Positions 54,400 through 64,000 of a DNA stretch of 64,000 bases are shown here, one piece after another. Origin of the DNA: Mycteria americana (lineage: Eukaryota > Chordata > Aves > Ciconiiformes > Ciconiidae); NCBI RefSeq assembly GCF_035582795.1, contig NC_134390.1:2619560-2683559 (forward strand), read 5' to 3'. Position 1 is the stretch's first letter; each line of letters starts with the position of its first letter. The notes beneath the pieces were generated by a model that searched no databases, was not told where the DNA came from, and saw only the letters and a list, made by a program, of their open reading frames with translations. The position numbers were made by a program, and so were the translations under genes.

Positions 54400-57300
54400 G
54401 TGAGCCCGGGGCCGCGCGGGGCGGGGGCGGCGGGGGCCGGTTCCCCCCGCGGGGAGCGGAGCGGAGCGGAGCGGGGCGGGCGGCGGGGACAGGCCGGCGG
54501 GGGGAGCGCCGCAGCTGCGCGGCCCCGCGGCCGCTGCTGGGGGCGCGGGGCCGGGAGCAGCCGGGCTCCGGCGGGGCCGCGCCGCTCGGCCGGGCCGGGG
54601 AGGGGGCGGGAGGCGCCGCCGTGACAAAGCAGAGCGGGCGCAGCCCGGCCCCGCCGCGCCGCGGGGCGGACGGGGGGACCGGGGGGGCAGCGGGAGCGGG
54701 CTCGGGCTCGGGCTCGGGCGGCGCGTCCGTCCCCGCCGGCCGCCCTTCCCCGCGCCCCCGCCGCGCCGCGAGGGAGGGATGCGCCCCCCGCCCCCCGCAG
54801 CCGCTGCTCCCTCTCCTCGTTTTCTTCCTCTTTGCCGGTTTCTGGTGACTTTCAGCCCGCCCGCCGTCCCGTTTGCCTCGGGATCCAAAGTTGTCCTCGC
54901 AGCCAGGCCGGGAACTTGGAGCTCGGCCCCGCTGCGGGAGCTCTGGGCCGGGGTCCCCCCGCTCCCCGGGGACACCCGTGACAGCCCGGCCTCGCCCTGC
55001 GCGCCCGCTCTTGCATAACTGGGGCCGTTCTCCTGGAGCCGCGACGGCCCCGCTGCGGAGTTTGGCCGTGGCCGGTCTGGTGGCACTGGGAAAATGTTTA
55101 CCCAGCGATGGGGCTGGCTGTCCGTCGGTCTGTCCAGCCTCTCTTGCCAGCCGTTTTTTTCCAAGCTGCGCACGTCTCGTTCCCTGCGCTTATTGATCTA
55201 TTCAGTAAATGCTTTAGCGAGCTCGTCAGCTCAATGGCCGGGCTTTTGAATGTACAAGGGGCTGCTCTTGGCAGCATGAGTGCATTTAGGAGCTGGCAGC
55301 CGAATGAGCTGGGAACCAGCGGTGGAGAAGTTCCTTGCAATGCCTGAATGCATGGGGCGGGAGGCTGTTTTTCCCTTTAAAAGCAGAGAGATGGGGGTTC
55401 TGAGTTGGCGCTGTCAGCTTTCCTCTTATGGATTCCCTCTGTCCAGATGGGAACGGCCTGGGGAACGCGAGAAGCTGGAGCAATTGATTGGCGAGGGGTT
55501 TTTTGGGAAGGTTATTCTGTCCCCTTTCTTCGCCCCCCTTGGAGCGAACCAGGTGAAGCCGCTGGCATTTGGTGTCGTGGCAGCGCCTGACCCGTCACCA
55601 GGTCAGAGGGATGGAGGAGGTTCGGGCAAACGCCGGCCCTGCTCCAGACTAGTGTCTGGGGCTGCAGGAGGCTGGAGCCTGCGGTTTCCATCCCTCCAGC
55701 CCCTCCTTGCCCTGCCGCAGGTCCAGGCGCTTAATTAGCGTCCCTTGAAGGGAGGTGGCAGGAGCAGAGCAGCTTGTGGCACCCCGCAGCCGCCCCTGGT
55801 GGGTTAACAGCTGAGCCCGCCGGCGTCGCCCGCTCCCGCCCCGCTCCCGGGGACCCCAGGTCTCAGAGGCATCGTCCCCGCTCGATGGTGGCTCGGAGCA
55901 GCTGGTGGATCCAGAAGTTCGTGGGGGCGGGAGGGACAGGCATCACTCATTGCATAAGCTGCGTTGCCTTTGGAAACGAGGCTGCAGAATGGTGATGTGC
56001 TGGAGGGAAGTTCCTCCATCCTCTTCTCCACCCCATGAGCTGGAGTGGGGCAAAAGCCAGCGCAGAGATGCCCCCTCCTTCCAGCAGCATGCTTCCTTCC
56101 CAAGGGGCTCCCCTTGGGGGTGACTTGGGGGGTGAGGTGCTGTTCCAGCCCCACGGAGCCTTGGGCAGCCCAGCAGGGCGAGGGGTCCTCCGGAGAGCTG
56201 GGGAAGGAGCTGTGCCAATCTGTGGGCGGGAGGATGCAGGGGGGGCTCTCAAAGCCCTCCACTCCAGCGGGGGTGTGGCTGGGCTTGCTGGGAAGCACCT
56301 TGGTGCACCCTTGGTGGCACCTGAGGTGGTGACTTGGCCCCAGGGGTCCTGGCCAGGCTCTGGTTTCCCTGGCTGCAGGTCTCCCGCTGCCTGAGCCTGC
56401 TGCGGGCAGGGGCAAGCTCGGTGCAGTGGGGTTCTAGGGGAACCGTGGTGGAGCCGGTGCTGCCTGGGTGCCACTGGGAGTGGGGTGCAGGGTCCCCGTC
56501 CTTGTCCAGAGACCTTACTCCCCACACCTGCTGCCTCGGTTTGCAGCTCTGGAAGCTGTTCGTTTGTTCCTGGCTTTGGCTGCAGGAGAAGGGGGAGGCA
56601 AAGTCCAGACAGTGGGGCAGAGAGGGGGGGAAGCTCTTCCAGGGGGACAAAGAGCACTGGTGTGTGGCTCCTGTCTGCCGGAGCTCCTCTGCTGCTTGCC
56701 GGGTGCTGTGGGGCTTCCCTGGGTCCCGCTGCCTCGGCCGGCAGAGCTGGGGAGCCTTCGGGAGAGGAGTGAGGGCAGGCAGGGATTGCCCCGCTCCTGT
56801 TTTGGAAATACCTGTGGTTAAGGGTGGCTGCGGTGTTTCGGTGCAGCGCTTCCCTCTCGCTGCCTTGGTGGTCTGGCGTGTCTCGTGCGCGTGAGGGGAG
56901 CGCGTGTGCCCGCGTGTGCGCGTCTGTGTGCGTGCTGTTTTCCTGGGCATGCGTGGGCATGCCCAGAGCTGTGCTGGGTTCAGCAGAGGTGAAGAGAGGA
57001 GCGTTTGGGGGCTGCTGGGAGGAGAAGGCAGGAGCTGTTGGAGGAGCTGACACAGGGACTGGGACTGCCCATGGGGGACCGGCGGGGGCTCCCCTGTGCA
57101 ATGGCGGGGAGGGGAGGGTGCCCGGCATCCCCGTGTGGAGCATCCTGGCGAGACTCTCCGCTCTGCAGAGCTTGGTGTTCGTGGGAGCCCCGTGGGGCTC
57201 TGCCCCTGCGTGGGAGGTGCTGTGCTGTGGGATGCCAGTGTGCCCTGGTGCTGCTGTGGTGTCCAGAGGAGAGGGCTGGGCTCCAGCCCCCGTCCCGCAT

Positions 57301-59999
57301 GCTCCCTGTCCGGTGACATGCACTGACATCGAGAGGAGCGGGCAGCAGCGGAGCATCCCTGGCAAAGCCTGGCAGTGCTGCCCGTTTTGAGGTGAAACTG
57401 AGGCGTTGCCTGCTCACTGCTTCCCAAGCTGTTTTGAGGCGCTGTGGGTGGTGTGGAAGTGGGAATAGCTGTGGTGTCCCCCTCGTCTTTGGTGTCTCAG
57501 CCCCACCACTCACCCCTCGTCTTCTCTCCGTGCCATTTCCACGTGCTCCATGGGAGCCTGCAAACCGGGAAGGAGCTGGGGCTGCTTGCGCCCTCCAGCT
57601 GGTGATGCTTTTCTTCCGGCGTCAAGTACCAGTTGGGCTGATGGGGAGCAAAACCGCCTTGGTCCTCCCTGTTCCTCAAAGGCCCCGGGCCCCGGAGTCT
57701 CCTTTTCTGGAGGAACTGACTCTGCTTTGGCATTGATTGGTTCCTCTTTGCCACCGGCCCGTACTTGATCGGCAACTGCCGGCACGGCTGGCTCCCTGGC
57801 GGGGCAGGGCTGGTTCCCTGCCTGGTACGCCGGCTGGCGTGGGCTCCGCTCTGCTGCACGCGGCATCCCCGTCTCCTTGCAGAAACAGCAGTATCAGAGC
57901 GGAAAAGCAGAGACCAGTTAAGGGAAAAGCTGCACAAACCAGCTGCTAGGTGGGGGTCCCAGAAACACAGACCTCGAGTCTGCTGGGGGGGGACAGGGTG
58001 GTGACACATGCAGCTTCGAGGCAGGAGGGTTGGCCCCAAAAACCGTCCTCCCGCTGTCTGGGATGAGGGTGTTTGGGAAAGGACCACGCGTGGGTTGAGT
58101 TCAGCCCCTCTCCTTCCCCCTCTGGGAGGGTGCGGGGGGACCCGGCTGCTACTCGAGGGCTGCGGTTATCTCTGGTGTTTGCTGCGGTTGTGGGCTGAGA
58201 TCGGGGAGGGTGATTGAGGATGGGGCAGGGCGAGGGCGAGGAGCCCTTTGGGCAGAAACCAGGAGCATCGTTACTGTTTGTAGAGGTGACCGTGGCGGCC
58301 AGGTGGGGGTGTTGGGCACGCAGGGGTCTGCGGAGCAGCGCTCGCGTGCACTGTGGGCTGCCTGGTGCCAGGCTTCTGCCAGCGGGTTATTGCACGGCTC
58401 GTTCCTGTGCAGCGGCAGCACGAGCAGACGGTGGCGGAGAGGAGGGAGCTGCTCTCGCTGTCAGGTGGATCCTGCCGACAAGGTCTTGCCACCATTTTGC
58501 GAGTGCTGGGGAAGCTCTGTGGGGAGCGGGGCTGCCCACTGCCCAACTCTGGACACCTTCCCCTGGGGACGGGTGCCTGCAGCTGGGGCTTTTGCTGCCC
58601 CGTGCGGCACCGATGCCCTGGGAGGCAGGAGGAGCTGAGCCGACGGCACTCTGGGGTTTTGGCTGTGCCTTTGGGATGACTTCCCGTGCTCCCTGTGGAT
58701 GGCCTTTCAGTGAGACTCTGGCCAGCTCGGGCCCCAAATTGCCTCTCCAAAACGGCACAGGGAGCACGTGCCTCTGCAAGTGCCTTTTGCCTTGGGAAGG
58801 GGGTGCAAAGGGGTGCTTCCTGAAACCGTGGGACAGCCTGGGGCGTTGCGGTCAGGGCTGGGCCCTTGGGAGCCATCAAGTGCCCAGGGTGGGACAGGCT
58901 GTGCCGTGGTCCTGCTGACTCGGCACAATTAGAGTGGTGGTAACCAGCGGGCGAAACTGCAGCTTTGTCGTGGAGCAGGAGGTTCCTCTTCCAGGCGTTG
59001 AAATGATTTCAGTTCCCAGATCCGTGTTGAGCACCTTCTTTGTGTCAGCCCCCCAGGTAAAATCCTTGCTCTGTGCCCTTGAGACCCACTGGCTGACCCA
59101 CAGCCCTACTCGGGGGCTGCGTCTCTCTGAGAGCCGCCCGCCTGCCTGCGGCGCCTCGGGCAGCGCCTTGGCCAAGCGCGAAGTTGTTCTGCTCCCAGCT
59201 CATCCCAACAAGTTGCGGGGCTCAGCTGAATCACCCGGAGGAATCCAGTGGTCCCAGGGTTGGGAAATGGGCTCCTTGGAGATGGTGCCGGCTCCTGGTC
59301 ACGGCGGCGCGCGGCTGACTCAGCTGGCGGGCGGTGGATGCGTCTGCCCGTTTCCTTCCTGTGCTCCCTGCTTTGCCAGGCAGACAAGTCTCTCCTTGTG
59401 CTTGGACTGAATTTTATCTCTGTCACCTCCCAGAGAGCGCGTCTGGCCGCGTTCCCGTGGACGTCCCTCTCCGTGTGGGGAGGCTCGGCCCTCGACCAGG
59501 AGCCGCAGGCTGGGGTCCCTCCTGCGGGCTGTCCCCTGCTGCCGTTGCTGCGGGTGTGCTGCTCCCCAGGATCCTGCTGGGTCCTCCGCATGAAGCAGCT
59601 CCTGTTCCCTGGCGAGGGGGACTGGGGGGGGCGCATTTCTGGGCCCCGTTTGCATTGTGGCCATCCAGAGGAGAGCCGGCGGAGGCCGCTGAGCCCTATT
59701 TTGTGCTGGGGGAGCAGCCGGCACTGTTAGTGCTGGACGGAGTGCTGTGTGTGCGGGGGGGGTGGTGGTGGTCCCATCTTGGGGGACGCAGAGCATGCCC
59801 GCCGCTCCCCGTGCGGGACCCCATGGGTGGCTGGGGTGGCCAGCAGCACCCGGGCCGGAGGTGGCGCGTGCCGGGGCCTCACCGAGTGCGTGGTGAGGTT
59901 TTGTGTCCGGTGCCGTTTTCCACTGGCTCTCCCAAACGCAGCGTCGGCTCCATCCACGCTGCAGCTTGTTGTCGAGGGGACGCATTTTCCTCTCCTTTG

Positions 60000-60330
60000 G
60001 ATTTTGCAAGCCAGTGCAAGACCGACTCGAGCTATTTACAGACCACGTTTTGCTGTTGACTTAACTTTTCAGTCACTTCCATTTAATGTACCTTGGCAGG
60101 CTGACCTGCCAGCGGCAAGCAGCAGCAAATATTTTCAGCATTTTCTAATTCAGCTCAAACTTCTTGTTTTCTTCACTCTGTGCCTCTTATTTTAAGAAGG
60201 AAAAGTACTGGGTGGGCTGTGAGGACTGTTTTGCTGGATGTTATTGTGTTATGCGAGGTTGCTTTCCCCAATGCAGTCCAGCCATTTCTAGGGCTAAATA
60301 TAGACTCACAATGTCCTTTCTTAGCCAGGG
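60000..60330. promoter_or_regulatory. AT-rich conserved-looking block in LRP1 intron 1
   Basis: Low-CpG, AT-rich, with a MEF2-type site CTAAATATAG (60294-60303) and poly-pyrimidine stretches, in a GC-rich intron. The composition suggests an enhancer or old repeat. No family recognised. Confidence 0.3.
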
Positions 60331-63300
60331 GAACGGAGCGGACTAGAGCTGCAATCGTGCAGATGCTTTGCAGGACCAGAGATGGTCCCAGCACCCCTTG
60401 AAGTGAAGGGCTTGTGGGGTTGGCAACCGAAATGATGGATAATCACCTTGCTGGCAGCTTGGAGCTTCTCCGGTGGGACGGTGCTCAAGGTGCCACCGAG
60501 GGGAGGGATGGGAAGAGCAGCCTCGGCTCCGGGGAGCGTCGGCCTGCAGGGGAGGTGAGAGCAGGTCTGTAATGTCCAAAATGTGTGGACTGAGGCATCA
60601 GTGGGAATTGCGGATGGCTGGGAGGGAGTCTAATTGAGTTGGAAGTTGCATCTTTAATCGAGTGGACTAATTAGCCTATTGCAAGATGCCATTTCTCCAA
60701 ATGAGACCGTGGCAAGGATGGGCGGGCATTGATGGTCGCATCCTGGTGTGCGAGCCGGTGACGGGCAGGTGAAGGGCGAGGTGAACCGTGAGCGTGTGGT
60801 TCGCTTGGTAAATAACAGGGGCTGCTGGCGCGGCGGGACGAGGGAAGTAATTGCTGCTTTTAGACTTGCTGCTGGGCTCGGGGCTCTTGTCTATCCCTTG
60901 GTGACAAACTGAGGAGGAGGATTTCACCTGGGGGGGATGAAGGCTTTCCGAGCCATCGTGCTGCTGCTTCTCTGCCCTGGCCTTGCTTGGGGTGGCTGGG
61001 TTTTGTTTGCTGTGGGCTGCCAGGCAAATTGTTATTTTAATCTGCCGAGAGCTTTGAAACGCATCAATCTAGTCCATTTACTTAATATGGTGCAGCTCTT
61101 TGTTTGCAGGCGCCGCTGCAGCCGTCTTGAGTGCGGGGACCGAGCGCTCGCTGAGTCCCGGATTCACACAGCGGCTCATTTGTAGCTGATGAACAGTCGA
61201 GCGTCTCTGCCGCTCGTGCCGCTGGTGAGGTGGGCTGCGCCGGGGTGCCCGCACCTCGTGCTGCTGCGTCAGGCTCTTTGGAGCCGAGTCCCTCCTGGCG
61301 TCCCCTCCCTCTGCTTTGCTGTACCCCGGGGGGCAGAGCCCCTCGATGCCTCAGGAGCATGCGCCGCCACCCTGCAGACGTGCCCGGTGATTTTCTGTTT
61401 GTGCCGTGCTCGGGATTTGAATATTGTGGCCTAAAGGATTGCAGGCGGATGCAAACGCTCGTGCCATGGGGAGCGTCTGGGGAGCAGCAGTACGCTCCAC
61501 CGCTTCCCCTGCCCCTCTCCGCTCTGCAGGCGCCAGACCGGCTTGCTGCTGGTGGGTGCCCACCCGCAGCTGCTCAGACCAGCCTCGTTTGGGGACAAGC
61601 AAGTTGCCCGTCCCTGGCTGCTGGCAGTGATGTCCCTTGGCTGTACCCGGCTGGGTTTGCGGCCGGGAGAGCGGCTCGAGGTGATGCACGACCCTCGAGG
61701 GCAGCTCTGACCCTGGGGGGCAGCGGCATCCCAAAGCACGCAGTGCTTGCGGTGGCCCTGTCCTCCCTTGGGCGCCTGTGCCGGCTCAGTGCCAGACCCC
61801 GTCACTCCAGGCAGCCGGCGTGGGGAGGGGAGCTGGAAGAGGGCTGCAAAGGGTTTCCTCCCGGTGCTCGGTGCATGGGTGTCATGGTGCCTTTTTATTG
61901 TTTGGAAAAGGAAGCACTTGGGTTTAATACTTCCCGCGGCAGCTGCCTTCCCAGAGGTCCGGGCGGATGCTGTGGGGTGCCGGGGGCAAACGCCGCATGG
62001 AGGTTTGGGCTGTGCCTGCGCCTCTGCCCTGGGGCCGGCCACTACCTTTGCCCCTGAGCGGGGGACCTGCGATTCCCGAGTTATTTCCAAGGAGGGAAAT
62101 TTCCTCCCCTGGTCCTGAAAACATCAGCTGAAATGTCTGCGGGCCCCTGGCCTCATCCGTGCCGTGGGACGTGTCCCCTGCCTGCTCCCGGGGGGTGCTC
62201 CTGGCAGGGCCAGCGGCCGCAAGCTGGCTCAGCATCCCTGGGTCGGTGCTCGCACTGTGGCCCCGCTTCCTGCTGCAGCCTCCGGCCGCCGCTGGCCCCT
62301 CCAGATGGGTTCACTCAGCGTCTCCTCGCGGCGCGGAGCGTGTTTTCCCCACGGAAAAGCGCATGTGGAACCTAGCTCTACGCTTACTCACCAGCTTGGT
62401 CTTCTCTTCCACAGCTGCTCTGATGCCATCATGCCTTGAAATCCGCTTGGCCCAGCCCCGCGCCCTTTTGGCTGCATAAAATCTTAAAGCTTCTTTTTCT
62501 GCAACTTGCAGATCCAGGCAAACCAGGATCTCTGACCTGCAGGAACCACCTTGGAGCATCCAGGCTGCTGCGAGCGAGCAGTTCATTGCTGGCATAGCCG
62601 AGCCGCACTGGTGGAGATGCCAAGGGGGTAGTGTAGTGTCTGGGGCGCAGCACCAGAGCAGACATAACCGTACCGGATTCCTCTTTAATCATTTTTACCA
62701 GTTATAAACAGATGGGACATTTCACCATGCCAAGGATTTTTTTTCCCTTTGCCTCTTAAAATACAGCTGAGCGGGTGTCTGGGAGCGGAGCGCTGCTGAG
62801 CAAACCTGCCCCGGTCCCTTGGCCGGGGGCGCACGGGGATGCGGTGGGGTCATTCTGCGACTTGCACAGCTGATCTGAGCAGCAGCAGCGACAATCCCGG
62901 GTGTCGTGCAGCAGCCCCGAATGCGGCTTTAGGGTTTGCTCTGTTGTTGGATTCTCCCCCTGCTCTGGTTCGGAGCTTGCCGTTTGGGTGGTGGCTGCGG
63001 CTTGTGAGCACTGCCGGGCTCTGCAGAGCTCTTGGCACGGGGGCTTGGTCACCCACCTGATGCCAATGTCCAGGGCTGGAGCTGCGGCAGGAGGGACAGT
63101 GCCGGGCTGGTGCGGCAGCCAGGGGAGCGGCGCAGGGACGAGCTCCAGCATGGACCCCCTTGAGCTGCAGGGCTGTGCGGCTGCCTGAGGATGCTGAGAT
63201 GCCGTGGGCTGCAGGTCTGCAAAGCCACCTCGAAGCCGCTGCAGGACCTGGCTTCCTGGGGCACACCATTGAGGAAACCCCAAACCTTTCCTGTTCTGCA

Positions 63301-63816
63301 CCGCCGCCTTGCCGGCAAGTATGAGCTTGCCATGGAAGCAGCCGCGTGGCCTGTGCCTGGAAAGTGCCAGTGCAGGTGTGGCGTTGGCTGGCAGGAGGGC
63401 TCTTCCCCAGCCCGGCTGGGAAGCGGTGGCTTGTTGGGCTGTGTCCTCGTGGGCCGGTCAGGTTTGCTTTTGGGGACCGGAATGGGAGCAGGTGACAGCC
63501 GAAAGCCCTGTGCAGGGGCCTCCCGCCGCTCGTCCCCCTCCTGCTGCTCTCTGGCCTCTGGGAGCCCCCCCTGTGTCTCCTGGGGGGCAGGATGGGCGAG
63601 CAAGGGGGGTGACTTCTCCCTACCTCGGCTGGGGTGGGACCCCCCGGGTGTTGGTCGGGACCCGCAGAGGTGGCCACCCCAAGGTGGCCGGTGGGTCCCC
63701 ACATCCACGCTCCCTGCGAGCCGGGGCTGGCCAGGTTGTCACTGGTGCGGGGGCTCCGTTCACACGGGCAGGTGGACCAGAATCCAGAGCAGCTCCCCGC
63801 ACAGACGTGCTGCTTG

Positions 63817-63898
63817 GGAATAAAAGTCCCTTTATGCAGGAATAATTAGTGTACTCAGAGCACACTAATTATTCTGGGATAAAAGTGACTTTTATTCC
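63817..63898. repeat. Nested palindrome, about 40-bp arms (MITE-like)
   Basis: The left arm (63817-63856) and right arm (63858-63898) are inverted copies, matching at about 35 of 41 positions, with almost no spacer. Each arm starts GGAATAAAAGTC and contains AATAATTAGTGT. The right arm itself holds the inner palindrome ATAAAAGTGACTTTTAT. The shape suits the relic of a non-autonomous DNA transposon or a fold-back element. No family name can be given by eye. Confidence 0.7.
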
Positions 63899-64000
63899 GG
63901 CACAGTGTCCTCTCAAAGGGCCCTTTCTGCCCGCTCCCGGGGCACAATAGCTGCTCTGCTCCGTTTCCCCATCTCAGACAAAGTCCTTATTTGCGAAGCC

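Larger units (their letters stand above)
54400..64000 (+). other. LRP1: LRP1 intron 1 (incomplete)
   Basis: No LDLR-type cysteine-rich exon appears in any plus-strand frame. The sequence grades from CpG island to moderately GC-rich DNA with AT-rich islands at 60000-60330, 60640-60700 and 61020-61095. Short open frames here look like chance. Confidence 0.55.

Noticed and set aside
60937-61185. A short frame beginning MKAFRAIVLLLLCPGLAWG that resembles a signal peptide
   Set aside because: No splice or homology support, lies inside LRP1 intron 1, and is within chance expectation.
54400-64000. LRP1 exon 2
   Set aside because: No LDLR class A cysteine pattern after an AG acceptor was found in any plus-strand frame. 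Taken to lie outside the window.
1-64000. tRNA, rRNA, CRISPR, phage or bacterial operon features
   Set aside because: None seen. The gene structure is vertebrate throughout.

Overview
This window looks like nuclear DNA from a bird, probably from a GC-rich microchromosome. A crocodilian or turtle is less likely but not excluded. The evidence is multi-exon genes with GT-AG introns, very compact GC-rich introns, dense CpG islands and few transposons. One deeply decayed MIR-type SINE and one probable solo retroviral LTR are the only dispersed repeats I can name. The gene order ZBTB39(-), TAC3(-), MYO1A(-), NEMP1(-), NAB2(+), STAT6(-), LRP1(+) is that of human 12q13.3, here packed into about 60 kb.

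Layout. 0.5-5.25 kb: probable long 3' UTR of ZBTB39, containing a MIR copy. 5.25-7.39 kb: ZBTB39 single-exon CDS, with a CpG-island promoter near 9.2-9.4 kb. 9.9-10.6 kb: TAC3, four coding exons carrying an intact neurokinin B peptide. 10.6-13.9 kb: non-coding, with minisatellite and alternating purine/pyrimidine tracts. 14.05-21.22 kb: MYO1A, 28 coding exons for 1074 aa, including an 87-bp exon that matches the size of a known optional 29-residue insert. 23.1-29.4 kb: NEMP1, nine coding exons, with the LTR in intron 1. 29.4-31.9 kb: shared CpG-rich head-to-head region with a TATA box and an exact EGR site. 32.4-35.1 kb: NAB2, six coding exons. 36.76-45.1 kb: STAT6, 21 coding exons, with a non-coding first exon near 49.9 kb. 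50-54 kb: intergenic, with two perfect CRE palindromes and a (CATAC)n array. 54.33 kb to the end: probable LRP1 exon 1 and part of intron 1.

The genes are not one pathway. They are a conserved block: a BTB zinc-finger regulator (ZBTB39), a reproductive neuropeptide precursor (TAC3), an intestinal brush-border motor (MYO1A), an inner nuclear membrane protein (NEMP1), an EGR corepressor (NAB2), the IL-4/IL-13 transcription factor (STAT6) and a giant endocytic receptor (LRP1). The only visible mechanical coupling is tail-to-tail NAB2/STAT6, whose opposing poly(A) signals lie within about 30 bp, and head-to-head NEMP1/NAB2. All exon boundaries were read by eye from splice consensus and reading phase. 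Summed coding lengths divide by three for every complete gene.
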